From: Enterococcus sp. PF1-24
GTDB lineage: Bacteria > Bacillota > Bacilli > Lactobacillales > Enterococcaceae
DNA: 64,000 nt
Assembly (NCBI RefSeq): GCF_029893325.1
Contig: NZ_JARXWL010000007.1
Coordinates: forward strand, 1 to 64,000
Reading direction: 5' to 3'
In this document: positions 30,479 to 39,454 of the stretch, one piece after another
Numbering within the stretch: the first letter of the stretch is position 1
How the letters are laid out: the number at the start of each line of letters is the position of its first letter
The notes under the pieces: generated by a model
Seen by the model: only the letters and a program-made list of their open reading frames with translations
What the model was told of the DNA's origin: nothing
Databases searched by the model: none
Program-made: the position numbers and the translations under genes

Positions 30479-30663
30479 ACGGCAGTTTTAAGAATTTATA
30501 AACTTTATCCAAAAACTTTTATGAACATTTTGATTTTTTTATGATATATTATCATTAAGTAGCAATAAATGTTCAAATTCAGCATAATCTTGAAAAATAT
30601 TTTATTAAAGGAAAGAGACTTTGAGTTTTATGACTTGAAGCATTAAATTAAGAGGTGGAAAAA

Positions 30664-31422
30664 ATGCAGAAATTTTTATGGTCAGGTTATCGTTTAGGAA
30701 AAAGTGGTGTGATGTTGGCAATCTATGGTATTTTCGCTGCCTATATTGTCTATTTGGTTGTAACAGCACCCTTGTTAAGCACCAAATTAATTTTCGGTGG
30801 TGTCGGACTTTTTGTTTTAACAGTTGCTCTTTATTTCGAATATTTAAAAATTCTTTACGCCAATATGATTGCTAAATTAACCGTTGATTGCGATATTCCC
30901 AAAGCGGAAGAACTTCAAAACAAACTGATTAAAAGAGATTTTGCCAAAGGTTTTCAAAAATCACTAATACTATTTGACAGCTTATTGCTGATGGATCAAG
31001 GAAAATACACGGGATGTTCCTTACATTTACAAGAGCATCATGAATTTTTTCATGGCTCACTAGACTATTTATTCATTTATTATCATACCCAGTTACATTT
31101 GGCTTATTTTTTTAATGATCAAGAATTAGCGGAACGCACCTACAGTAAATTACAAAGTTTAAAAAATCAACCGAAGAAAAAAATGAAGCCGCTCTTCTCC
31201 TGGGATGAAATCGAAGGGGTTAACTACTTTATCAGCCAACGTTATAGCAAAAGCATCCAAGCTTTTGAAAAAGTAAATACAAACTTATTTAATCCGCGAG
31301 AACTTGTTTATTATCGCTATATGAAAGCTCAAACTTTGTTAGCCTTAAAACGCCAACAAGAAGCCAGTCAACTTCTGCAAGAAATGAATACTGAAAAAAA
31401 CACGATTAAAATCGGCAGGTGA
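30664..31422 (+). CDS. Unknown membrane protein with two N-terminal helices and a TPR-like tail
   Basis: 252 residues. Two adjacent hydrophobic helices lie at about residues 15-35 and 40-60. The rest is soluble and helical, rich in Leu/Lys/Gln, with repeat-like segments (FAKGFQKSLILFDSLLLMDQGKY, RYSKSIQAFEKVNTNLFN) resembling tetratricopeptide helices. AGAGGTGG precedes the ATG. The downstream regulator starts six bases after its stop, so the two are co-transcribed. It is not a known part of ascorbate use; I do not recognise its family. Confidence 0.7.
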   Translation: MQKFLWSGYRLGKSGVMLAIYGIFAAYIVYLVVTAPLLSTKLIFGGVGLFVLTVALYFEYLKILYANMIAKLTVDCDIPKAEELQNKLIKRDFAKGFQKSLILFDSLLLMDQGKYTGCSLHLQEHHEFFHGSLDYLFIYYHTQLHLAYFFNDQELAERTYSKLQSLKNQPKKKMKPLFSWDEIEGVNYFISQRYSKSIQAFEKVNTNLFNPRELVYYRYMKAQTLLALKRQQEASQLLQEMNTEKNTIKIGR

Positions 31423-31428
31423 AAATTG

Positions 31429-32196
31429 ATGAAAAATTCTAACGAAAATATTCAAAAACGACGAGAAGATTTAAGAAGCTTATTAAAAGAAGCTGGCACA
31501 TTAACAGTTAGACAACTTAGTCAAAACTTAGCTGTTTCAGAATTGACCATTCGTCGCGACTTAGATATTTTAGAAAAAATGGGATTAATTCAACGACAAC
31601 ACGGTTCAGCCAGCTATATTCCAGAAACAACCCTTGAAGACTTTAATGCTGAAATCGAAAATATTAAGGAACGCATCGCAAAACAAGCTGCCAATTTAGT
31701 TCACGAAGGAGATACCGTTTTTGTAAACACCGGCACAACGGCCTTAGCTGCCTTAAAATTCATCCAAGATAAAAGGGTCACGATCGTTACTAACAATATT
31801 AAAGTAGCGACGGTGGAACATCATCCAGATTCTGTCATTATTTTTAGTGGTGGGGAAATTCGCTTTCCTAAAGAAACTTTAGTCGGCGATATTGCTATTG
31901 ACAGTTTTTCCAGAATGCGTTCTGATGTTACGATTCTCGGTTGCTCTGGCTTAACCGTTCAAGATGGCTTTACAACCTCAGTTCTTCACGAAGCTAAAGT
32001 CAACGCAGCTATTTTAAAACACTCACCAGGCATTAAAATTGTCGTTGCTGACTATCGGAAAATCGGTGTTTCTTCTAACTATACCAGTGGTAGCTTAGAA
32101 GATATTGATGTTTTAATCACCGATAGCTTCGCTAACCCTGATGTTTTAAAAGAAGTTGAAGCTCACGATGTACAAATTATTCAAATTCCGGTTTAA
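31429..32196 (+). CDS. DeoR family repressor, probable UlaR
   Basis: 255 residues: an N-terminal winged HTH (LTVRQLSQNLAVSELTIRRD) and a DeoR sensor domain with VFVNTGTTALAAL and IFSGGEIRF, the sugar-phosphate binding part. Its location across from ulaG, with palindromic operators between them, suggests that it controls ascorbate use, with an ascorbate phosphate as ligand. ATG at 31429 follows AGGTG; a TTG one codon earlier is also possible. No conflict with other regulators nearby. Confidence 0.85.
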   Translation: MKNSNENIQKRREDLRSLLKEAGTLTVRQLSQNLAVSELTIRRDLDILEKMGLIQRQHGSASYIPETTLEDFNAEIENIKERIAKQAANLVHEGDTVFVNTGTTALAALKFIQDKRVTIVTNNIKVATVEHHPDSVIIFSGGEIRFPKETLVGDIAIDSFSRMRSDVTILGCSGLTVQDGFTTSVLHEAKVNAAILKHSPGIKIVVADYRKIGVSSNYTSGSLEDIDVLITDSFANPDVLKEVEAHDVQIIQIPV

Positions 32197-32202
32197 CAAA
32201 TA

Positions 32203-32256
32203 AAATGAAAAGGAATGCCCTACTTTCATCGAAAGCAGCGGCATTCCTTTTCATTT
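32203..32256. terminator. Bidirectional terminator between the DeoR gene and the ABC permease
   Basis: AAATGAAAAGGAATGCC / GGCATTCCTTTTCATTT, a perfect 17-bp stem with a 20-base loop, serving both converging units. Confidence 0.9.
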
Positions 32257-32258
32257 CT

Positions 32259-34274
32259 TTAATTTTTTCGTTCAACCATTCGATAATAAACTTTCGATGT
32301 TAGTAGATAAACCGCTAAATAAAGCAAGGTAAAACCGACTACCGTAATCGTTGAAACAACGGTAATTAGTGTTTGATTCATCAAGCCAAATAAAACTAAG
32401 ATTTTCCGAATAGCCGGTAAAGCAAATAGTAAATGTAAAGTCGCTAAGCCAATTGGGAAAAGGAAAACCATTAAAATCTGATTATGAATCGTGCTTTTAA
32501 CTTCTTTATGGCTCATGCCAACTTTTTGCATAATTTCAAAGCGGCGAGCATCTTCATATCCTTCAGAAATTTGCTTATAATAAATAATCAAAGCCATCGC
32601 TACGGTAAAGCTCAAGCCAAAAATTAAACCTAAGAATAAGAAGCCACCGTTAAGTGTAGTCACGGCCTCTCGTTCAGCATCAACCGTAGAACCAATCACG
32701 TATTCCAAATCATCATAAGGTAAAGCTTCAGGTATCACTTCACTATTTTGTGTTGTTAGCCACGTTTCTAAACTTTCCGAAAAAGCAATTCGATTAGCGT
32801 GTTTTCCCGATACATTTGCCATAAAAGAGCTACCATATAGTACATATGCTTCTGCTACAGCAGTTTGATTAAGCTTTTCATTCAAGTCACTTAAGATTGC
32901 TTCGTCGCGAACAACTAAGACGAAGTTATTAAGGATACTGACACTTTGTTTTACCCAAGGAAGTTCAGCGATTTTTCCTTTAACTTTAAAGTTTTGCCCA
33001 CCGATATTTAATGTTTTCCCTGAATATTCTCCTAAAACGTCTAATAACAAACATTCATCTGCTGCTAAAGTTTGATTATCACCAGTCATTATTTGATAAT
33101 CGGAAAGAGAAATTATACTAATTTCTGCCATAATATCATTGGCACTAAAATTTCCCCGTTGTGTTAGCGTAAAATTTTCTCCTTGTTGGATCATTAGGGG
33201 TGCATTCAATACAGGGAAAAATAGTTGCTCGGTGACTTCAAGCTGATTTTCTTCAATTAATTGTTCCACCTCGCCAGCCAGATCTTCATTAAGCACATGA
33301 GTTTTCACTGAAACATCATAAGGATACATGTTCTGAATGGCTTCTTCACTACCAAAATATAAACCAGCTGTTGAAATCACAGTTACTAAAACCATCGTGC
33401 TTAAAATACAAATGCTTGCTAAACCAGCGCCATTTTGTTTCATACGGTAGAGCATTCCAGAAATATTAACAAAAGCTTTCGGTTGATAATAAAAATTTTT
33501 GCGTTTTTGCAAGAATTTCAACACAGCCACGCTGGTCGTAATCATCAATAAATACGTCCCTAGAATCACTAAAATAATCGCCAATAAAAAAGTTTCAATG
33601 GCAGAAATTGGTGATTGAATCGTCGCGGAAATATAATAACCACTCCCGAGCAACCCTACCCCAATCACCGCTAACAACCAATGAGCTTTCGGTGTTTTTT
33701 CTCCAGTACTAGAACCATGTAATAGCTCAATCGGGTTGGTTCTTAACAAATGAAAAATATTATAAATCAGTAGTAATAAATGAATTAACAAATATAAAGT
33801 TAAAACTGAAACTAGCATTTTGCCATTAAATTGAAAAACAAAATCGCTACCTAGTCCAGTCAATTTTTTTAAAACTAAAAATAGAAATTTACCAATAACT
33901 AGCCCTGAAGCTAAACCAGCAAGATAGGTTAAAAAACAAGTTAAACCACTTTCGATTAAAAGCATTAAACTTAAGGCTTTTTTATCCATCCCTAAAACAT
34001 TATATAAGCCTAGTTCCTTTTTTCGCCGTTTAATAATAAAACTATTAATATAAAAGGCAAAAATCACTGAAAAAATCGCAATAATACTATTGCCAAAGGT
34101 AAATACTTGATAGACAATTTCAGCTTTCGGCATGGTTTGAATTCCTTTATTGCCAACGATTGTTTGAACTAGCAAATTTAAAATCACTAAAAAAGTTAAA
34201 GCTGCTAAATAAGGTCCATAAGTTGCTTTATTTTGACGAATATTTCGCCAAGCTAATTTGAAATAAAACATCAA
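32259..34274 (-). CDS. BceB-like ABC transporter permease (FtsX family)
   Basis: 671 residues: one N-terminal helix, FtsX-type three-helix block, further helices, a ~200-residue extracellular domain between about residues 310 and 530, and a last three-helix FtsX block. This is the layout of BceB-type permeases that protect against or sense peptide antibiotics such as bacitracin. Its start is next to the stop of the ATPase gene. No BceRS-like kinase or response regulator is adjacent, which is unusual for the family. Confidence 0.88.
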   Translation of the reverse strand: MMFYFKLAWRNIRQNKATYGPYLAALTFLVILNLLVQTIVGNKGIQTMPKAEIVYQVFTFGNSIIAIFSVIFAFYINSFIIKRRKKELGLYNVLGMDKKALSLMLLIESGLTCFLTYLAGLASGLVIGKFLFLVLKKLTGLGSDFVFQFNGKMLVSVLTLYLLIHLLLLIYNIFHLLRTNPIELLHGSSTGEKTPKAHWLLAVIGVGLLGSGYYISATIQSPISAIETFLLAIILVILGTYLLMITTSVAVLKFLQKRKNFYYQPKAFVNISGMLYRMKQNGAGLASICILSTMVLVTVISTAGLYFGSEEAIQNMYPYDVSVKTHVLNEDLAGEVEQLIEENQLEVTEQLFFPVLNAPLMIQQGENFTLTQRGNFSANDIMAEISIISLSDYQIMTGDNQTLAADECLLLDVLGEYSGKTLNIGGQNFKVKGKIAELPWVKQSVSILNNFVLVVRDEAILSDLNEKLNQTAVAEAYVLYGSSFMANVSGKHANRIAFSESLETWLTTQNSEVIPEALPYDDLEYVIGSTVDAEREAVTTLNGGFLFLGLIFGLSFTVAMALIIYYKQISEGYEDARRFEIMQKVGMSHKEVKSTIHNQILMVFLFPIGLATLHLLFALPAIRKILVLFGLMNQTLITVVSTITVVGFTLLYLAVYLLTSKVYYRMVERKN

Positions 34275-35033
34275 CTAGACCCCCTTTGTCAGCAAGACAG
34301 TTAAGGTATCGGAAATTTCTGCCATAAATTCTGATTGATTGCGTTCACCGCGATATAATTGATGGAAAATCTGCCCATCACGAATAAATAAAACCCGTTT
34401 AGCATGGCTGGCAGCCACAGCGCTGTGGGTAACCATTAAAATCGTTTGCCCCGCTTGATTAATTTCGCTAAATAACTCTAACAAAGCATCGGCTGAGCGA
34501 GAATCTAAAGCTCCCGTCGGCTCATCGGCTAAAACTAAAGCAGGTTGCGTAATTAAAGCTCGCGCCACTGCCACCCGTTGTTTTTGTCCGCCAGAAATTT
34601 CATAAGGAAATTTATCCAGCAAATCAGCAATGCCTAAAGCTTCCGCTAAAGGGGTTAGCCGCTGATTCATTTCTTTTAAAGGTACTCTTGATAAAACTAA
34701 AGGCAAAAAGATATTATCTTTTACATTAAAAGTATCCAATAAGTTAAAATCTTGAAAGACAAAGCCTAAATGTTCCCGGCGAAATTTCGCTAACTGTCCT
34801 TCTGGAATGCTACTTAAATTTTGCTGTTGCAACAAAACTTCCCCGCTAGTAGCTTTATCCAAAGTCGCTAAAATATTTAACAACGTACTTTTCCCAGAAC
34901 CAGATTCTCCCATAATCGCAATATATTCGCCATCTTCAACCGTAAAATTAACATCTTTTAACGCTTCAACTTGATGACTACTTAACCGTGTCCGATAAAT
35001 TTTTTTAAGATTGTTAACTTGCAATAATTCCAT
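34275..35033 (-). CDS. BceA-like ABC transporter ATP-binding protein
   Basis: 252 residues with all ABC motifs: Walker A GESGSGKS, signature [11 protein letters not shown], Walker [13 protein letters not shown] and the H-loop in MVTHSAVAA. It belongs to the MacB/LolD/BceA group that drives FtsX permeases. GAGG lies upstream of the ATG. The permease gene directly follows. Confidence 0.93.
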   Translation of the reverse strand: MELLQVNNLKKIYRTRLSSHQVEALKDVNFTVEDGEYIAIMGESGSGKSTLLNILATLDKATSGEVLLQQQNLSSIPEGQLAKFRREHLGFVFQDFNLLDTFNVKDNIFLPLVLSRVPLKEMNQRLTPLAEALGIADLLDKFPYEISGGQKQRVAVARALITQPALVLADEPTGALDSRSADALLELFSEINQAGQTILMVTHSAVAASHAKRVLFIRDGQIFHQLYRGERNQSEFMAEISDTLTVLLTKGV

Positions 35034-35151
35034 CTTGCCACTTCCTCTTTATAATTTAATACTGCTTTTAAGCTATGTCCTTAGTTTAAAAGAATTAACA
35101 AAAGAAAAACAGTTGCAATTACAGGTCCCAAAACTACAAAATTGTAATATG

Positions 35152-35273
35152 AAAAGCGGAACAAGCTGGTCAGCTCCCGAATAAAGTGCAAGAATAAATT
35201 ATAGCGGTGCTTTTTACTGCGAATTTCTTCTTCACTTTATCGAGTGGAGCTAGCTTGTGCAGCTGGGTTATAT
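35152..35273. repeat. 123-bp intergenic hairpin element, unit 1
   Basis: Begins AAAAGCGGAACAAGCTGGTC and contains long imperfect inverted arms, AGCTCCCGAATAAAGTGC... against TTCACTTTATCGAGTGGAGCT, with an inner GCGGT/ACTGC stem. Unit 2 follows directly in the same direction at a 123-base period. Confidence 0.8.
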
Positions 35274-35274
35274 A

Positions 35275-35396
35275 AAAAGCGGAGCGGGCTCGTTCAGCTC
35301 TCGAGCAAAATGCAGAATCAAATTATAGTGGCGTTTTCTACCACGAATTTTATTCTCATTTTGCCGAAGAGAGCTAGCCCCTGTAGCTAGACACCA
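35275..35396. repeat. 123-bp intergenic hairpin element, unit 2
   Basis: Begins AAAAGCGGAGCGGGCTCGTT and has AGCTCTCGAGCAAAATGCAG against CATTTTGCCGAAGAGAGCT, with inner GTGGCG/ACCAC pairing. Many differences from unit 1 are on both arms of the stem, so the fold is kept while the sequence drifts. Confidence 0.8.
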
Positions 35397-35397
35397 T

Positions 35398-35452
35398 GAA
35401 AAGCGGAGAAACTTGTTCTGCACCTACCAAAATAAAAAGCTAGCTAAGCTCG
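35398..35452. repeat. 123-bp intergenic hairpin element, unit 3 (truncated)
   Basis: Starts GAAAAGCGGAGAAACTTGTT at the same period but the inner part is missing; it ends AAAGCTAGCTAAGCTC. The remaining 35034-35151 and 35453-35516 stretches show no gene. Confidence 0.6.
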
Positions 35453-35516
35453 CCATCATCACTTATCATAATGATTTAAAAACCTAGCTAACTAACTTTA
35501 ATATTTATCACTATTT

Positions 35517-36422
35517 TTAACGAATTCTCCGCCATAAAATCATCAACAGCCACACTGACAAGCCTAAGCTAATCACTACAACTAAAATCCAGCCAAAAAC
35601 CGAATCCGTCAGGGGCAAATCCATATTCATGCCGAAAAAGCCAGTGACAATCGTCGGAATCGTTAGTAATAAGGACCAAACAGTTAATAATTTCATAGTA
35701 TCATTCAAATTATTATTTAAGAGATTATTGTAAGTGTTAGATAATTGTTCTAAAACTTGCGCTGCTAAAGCCGCCATTTCGTTGGCCTGTTTGGCTTCAA
35801 TAATCGCATCATCTAGCTGTTCTTTTTCAATATTGGTTAGCTGGCGATAACTATCAAAGGCCTTCAAGGTTTCTAATAAAACAGCATTTTGTTTGGTGGC
35901 GGTCACTAAATAAACCAACCCTACTGATAAATCTGACAAAGCCAACAAATGTTGATTAGTAGTATGTTGTCGTAATTTTTCATTCAATTTATCTCGGTCA
36001 CGATTGACGTTTTCAATGAGCGGGAAAAATTGTCCCGCCAACTCAAATAAAATATGAAACAACAAACTATATTGACTTTGATTACTATTTTGATGCAACA
36101 AGTTTTCAATCAGCGGTACAAGATGCGCCGTTTCCTTTGTTGTAAAAGTAAAAAGACAATCCTCTTTAATAATAAAAGTCATCGGTCGCGTAGCGTAGTG
36201 ATTATTTTGTTTTTCTTTTAAAGGCACATTGTAGACCACCAACAAAGCTTGATGCTCAAGATCATATTCCACCCGCGCCCGCTCGTTTCTATCTAAAGCA
36301 TAGCCCACCATCTCATCGCTCAGTTGATATTTTTGCTGCAACTCACTAATAGTGGTACTTTCACTACTATCTACATAAATCCAATGATTTTTTCCTTGAT
36401 TAAATTGACGTTTACTTTCCAT
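35517..36422 (-). CDS. CorA family magnesium transporter
   Basis: 301 residues: a soluble alpha/beta N-terminal domain, a long helix region and two C-terminal transmembrane helices. The pore signature GMN is at residues 264-266 (FFGMNMDLPL). It imports Mg2+ and possibly other divalent cations. The gene stands alone, 139 bases after the deoxynucleoside kinase gene. Confidence 0.93.
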   Translation of the reverse strand: MESKRQFNQGKNHWIYVDSSESTTISELQQKYQLSDEMVGYALDRNERARVEYDLEHQALLVVYNVPLKEKQNNHYATRPMTFIIKEDCLFTFTTKETAHLVPLIENLLHQNSNQSQYSLLFHILFELAGQFFPLIENVNRDRDKLNEKLRQHTTNQHLLALSDLSVGLVYLVTATKQNAVLLETLKAFDSYRQLTNIEKEQLDDAIIEAKQANEMAALAAQVLEQLSNTYNNLLNNNLNDTMKLLTVWSLLLTIPTIVTGFFGMNMDLPLTDSVFGWILVVVISLGLSVWLLMILWRRIR

Positions 36423-36561
36423 AAAATCCCCTCAACATTCAGCAGCTTTAGCGCCTATTTCTACCATACTCTGCTATTTATTTTACTCCATAAAGCCATA
36501 GAAAAAAAGCTAACTATGGTAGCTAGCTCAAAAAAACGACTCTTATTTTTGAAATTAACAG

Positions 36562-37206
36562 TTATTTACGAATCTCCGCTAACTTTTCATCAATTAATTT
36601 TATCACATATTCCCGCGCAACTTCATCATCAACAAAGTTATGACGATCTCCGTCAATTTGAATTTTAGGGCTTTCGTTATAATCTTCATACCATTGATCA
36701 TAGCGGCGATTTAACTCTTGATAATAATCATATAAAGAAGCATCAAACTCTAACTGCTCATATTCACGGCCCCGTTTTTGAATACGACTAAGCATCGTTT
36801 CAAAAGATACGCGAATATGCACTAACAAATCTGGGTGTTTCTTCTTGGCTGCATAAGGCAATTCTTCCAACATATTCCCTAACAGCTCGTCATAAACTTT
36901 AACTTCCGTTTCAGTAGCTCGCCCTAAATCAGCATTTAAATGAAAAAGTAAAGAATCTTCATAAATCGAACGATCCAAAATATTATTTTCATGCTGTAAA
37001 GCTTTTTTAATACTAGCAAAACGCTGATTTAAAAAATAAATTTGCAATAAAAAAGCATATTTTTCTGGTTCTGCATAAAATAATGGCAAAACTTCGTTAT
37101 TATCAATCGCTTCATAAAACGCTTGACTATGTAAATGCTCGGCTAACATGGCGGTTAGACTTGATTTCCCCGCACCTATCGTTCCAGCTAAAACAATCAC
37201 ACTCAT
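36562..37206 (-). CDS. Deoxynucleoside kinase (dAdo/dGuo type)
   Basis: Phosphorylates deoxynucleosides to dNMPs for salvage. 214 residues with P-loop AGTIGAGKSS, substrate segment EAIDNNEVLPLFY, DRSIYED (the ERS/DRS motif) and an arginine-rich lid (RIQKRGREYEQLE). The substrate preference cannot be fixed from sequence; deoxyadenosine/deoxyguanosine kinases of lactobacilli are the closest type. Confidence 0.9.
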   Translation of the reverse strand: MSVIVLAGTIGAGKSSLTAMLAEHLHSQAFYEAIDNNEVLPLFYAEPEKYAFLLQIYFLNQRFASIKKALQHENNILDRSIYEDSLLFHLNADLGRATETEVKVYDELLGNMLEELPYAAKKKHPDLLVHIRVSFETMLSRIQKRGREYEQLEFDASLYDYYQELNRRYDQWYEDYNESPKIQIDGDRHNFVDDEVAREYVIKLIDEKLAEIRK

Positions 37207-37374
37207 CCCTCACACTTCTATCTTCTTTTAAATTTTTCACAACGACTTCACTATACGCTTCTATGAATTTTTCGTCAAATTTTTTTGCTTCTATTAAAAT
37301 TTTAATAAATCCGCCCTTTTCTCTTAATTTTTATTAAAATTCCCCAATATTCTTTAAGGTTTTCCAAAATCTAC
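37207..37374. other. AT-rich intergenic gap before the mevalonate operon
   Basis: Divergent region between the kinase and mvk genes. Apart from the promoter at 37375 I see no gene, repeat or operator. Confidence 0.5.
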
Positions 37375-37404
37375 TTGTTTTCCTTCTACTAAGTGGCATA
37401 GAAT
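37375..37404 (+). promoter_or_regulatory. Promoter of the mevalonate operon (probable)
   Basis: TTGTTT (37375-37380), 18-base spacer, TAGAAT (37399-37404), giving a leader of about 110 bases before mvk. Confidence 0.5.
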
Positions 37405-37523
37405 AGGGAAGGCAAGTTAATGACTACGCGTTTTAAGAGCAAGTGAAAATTCAATTCCGCTACTCTTTATAGACGTTTATCCAACAAACAAATTTTTAAC
37501 ATATGAATGTAGAGGTTTTTCTT

Positions 37524-38453
37524 TTGAAATTAATCGGAAAAGGTGTCGCTTCTGGCAAAATTATTTTAATGGGCGAACACGCCGTAGTTTACGGTCAACC
37601 CGCAATTGCGATGCCCTTCTTAGCAACTCAAATCAAAGCTGAAATTACCGCAGCACCTGAGAATCAACTGATTTCCAGTTATTATCAAGGCTTGTTAGCG
37701 AAAGTCCCGCAAGCTTTAAAAAATCTTGTAACACTAGTTTACGCCTTACAATTGCACTTCGCTGATAATGACGGCTTGCAAATTACCATTGAAAGTAATA
37801 TCCCCGCCGAAAGAGGTATGGGTTCAAGTGCTGCTGTAGCGGTGGCAATCACACGAGCTTATTTTGATTATCAAGAAACAGCGTTATCTGAAAAAGACTT
37901 ATTAGCTTTTGTAAACTTATCAGAAAAAGTCGCTCACGGTAATCCTAGCGGCATTGATGCGGCGGCTACCAGCGGCCCTAATCCTTTGTATTTTATCCGT
38001 GGTGAAGAACTAGCAACTTTCCCTATGAATATTGATGCTTACTTAATCGTGGCGGATACTGGTATTAAAGGCCAAACCCGTCAAGCCGTAGCCGATGTTG
38101 CGGAACTTTATCAACAAAATGCAACTATTGAAGAAGTTATCCAAAATTTAGGCAAGTTAACAAAAACAGCTCGCCAAGAAATCATCGCCAATCAACCGCA
38201 TATTTTAGGAGAGTTAATGACAAAAGCGCATCACTGTTTACAACAGCTAACGATTAGCAACACTAGTTTAGACCAGTTAGTTGATGTGGCCTTAGCTCAT
38301 GGTGCTTTAGGTGCCAAATTAACCGGCGGTGGCCGCGGTGGCTGCCTAATCGCTTTAGCTAGCGATTTAACTAGCGCTGAAAAAATCGCAGCTGCTCAAA
38401 AACAAGCCGGCGCAAAAAACACTTGGATTCAAGGATTAGGAGGATTCGCTTAA
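37524..38453 (+). CDS. mvk: Mevalonate kinase
   Basis: First kinase of the lower mevalonate pathway: mevalonate to 5-phosphomevalonate. GHMP kinase with GKIILMGEHAVVYGQPAIA at the start, the ATP loop ERGMGSSAAVAVA and the C-terminal AKLTGGGRGGCLIAL. An ATG at 37503 is in frame, but AGAGG lies eight bases before the TTG at 37524, which gives the usual N-terminus. The stop directly abuts the mvaD ATG. Confidence 0.95.
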   Translation: MKLIGKGVASGKIILMGEHAVVYGQPAIAMPFLATQIKAEITAAPENQLISSYYQGLLAKVPQALKNLVTLVYALQLHFADNDGLQITIESNIPAERGMGSSAAVAVAITRAYFDYQETALSEKDLLAFVNLSEKVAHGNPSGIDAAATSGPNPLYFIRGEELATFPMNIDAYLIVADTGIKGQTRQAVADVAELYQQNATIEEVIQNLGKLTKTARQEIIANQPHILGELMTKAHHCLQQLTISNTSLDQLVDVALAHGALGAKLTGGGRGGCLIALASDLTSAEKIAAAQKQAGAKNTWIQGLGGFA

Positions 38454-39428
38454 ATGCTACAAGGAAAAGCGCGAGCTTACACTAATATCGCCCTAATTAA
38501 ATATTGGGGAAAAAAAGATGAAGACTTAATTATTCCGATGAATAGCAGTCTTTCTTTAACCTTAGATGCCTTTTATTCCGAAACACAAGTGACTTTTGAC
38601 CCGCAACTTACAGAAGATATTTTTTATTTAGATGGCAACTTAGAAACCGGTAAATCTTCAGAAAAAACGAGTCAATTTCTCGATAAGATTCGTCAAATTG
38701 CTAACATCAAGACTTTTGCTAAAATTGAAAGTCAAAATTGCGTTCCCACAGCCGCCGGTTTAGCTTCTTCTGCTAGCGGTTTAGCTGCCCTAGCTGGAGC
38801 TTGCAACGCCGCTTTAGAGTTAAATTTATCAGAAAAAGACTTATCCCGCTTAGCCAGAAAAGGTTCTGGTTCCGCTTGTCGCAGTATTTTTGGTGGCTTT
38901 GCTGAATGGGTGAAAGGTGATTCGGATGAAAATTCTTTCGCTGAATCGATTGCCGCTGATGGTTGGGAAGATGAACTAGCGATGATTTTTATTTTAATTA
39001 ATGACCAAGCTAAAGACGTCTCTAGCCGTGATGGTATGCGGCGGACAGTTTTAACTTCACCTTTTTATCAAGGCTGGTTAACAGCTGTCACTGAAGACTT
39101 AGCCACAACCAAAACGGCGATTGCCACAAAAGACTTTACTTTATTAGGGGCAACAGCGGAAGCCAATGCTTTAAAAATGCACGCAACCACGTTAGGGGCT
39201 AATCCGCCATTTACTTACTGGTCGCCAGATAGTTTATTCGCTATGAATCAAGTACGGCAACTACGCCAGCAAGGCTACGATTGCTATTTCACGATGGATG
39301 CCGGCCCTAACGTAAAAATTTTAACTAAAAAAAGCCAAGTGCCCGCTCTTTTACAAGAATTAAACAAAGTTTTTGCAAAAGAAAAATTAATTACCGCCCA
39401 AGCCGGCCCTGGTATTCAAATATTTTAA
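38454..39428 (+). CDS. mvaD: Diphosphomevalonate decarboxylase
   Basis: ATP-dependent decarboxylation of 5-diphosphomevalonate to isopentenyl diphosphate. 324 residues with ARAYTNIALIKYWGKKD, MNSSLSLTLD, the phosphate loop AAGLASSASGLAALA and the DAGPNVK segment typical of the family. Its ATG directly follows the mvk TAA; the ribosome site is inside mvk. Confidence 0.96.
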   Translation: MLQGKARAYTNIALIKYWGKKDEDLIIPMNSSLSLTLDAFYSETQVTFDPQLTEDIFYLDGNLETGKSSEKTSQFLDKIRQIANIKTFAKIESQNCVPTAAGLASSASGLAALAGACNAALELNLSEKDLSRLARKGSGSACRSIFGGFAEWVKGDSDENSFAESIAADGWEDELAMIFILINDQAKDVSSRDGMRRTVLTSPFYQGWLTAVTEDLATTKTAIATKDFTLLGATAEANALKMHATTLGANPPFTYWSPDSLFAMNQVRQLRQQGYDCYFTMDAGPNVKILTKKSQVPALLQELNKVFAKEKLITAQAGPGIQIF

Positions 39429-39454
39429 AAAATTAGTAAAAAGGATTTGAGTAA

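Noticed and set aside
24445-32196. L-arabinose operon, because of the AraD-like epimerase
   Set aside because: UlaG, UlaA/B/C, UlaD and UlaE homologues are all present, which fixes the ascorbate assignment.
35152-35452. CRISPR array
   Set aside because: The period is 123 bases, the units are imperfect hairpins, there are no short identical repeats with unique spacers and no cas genes.
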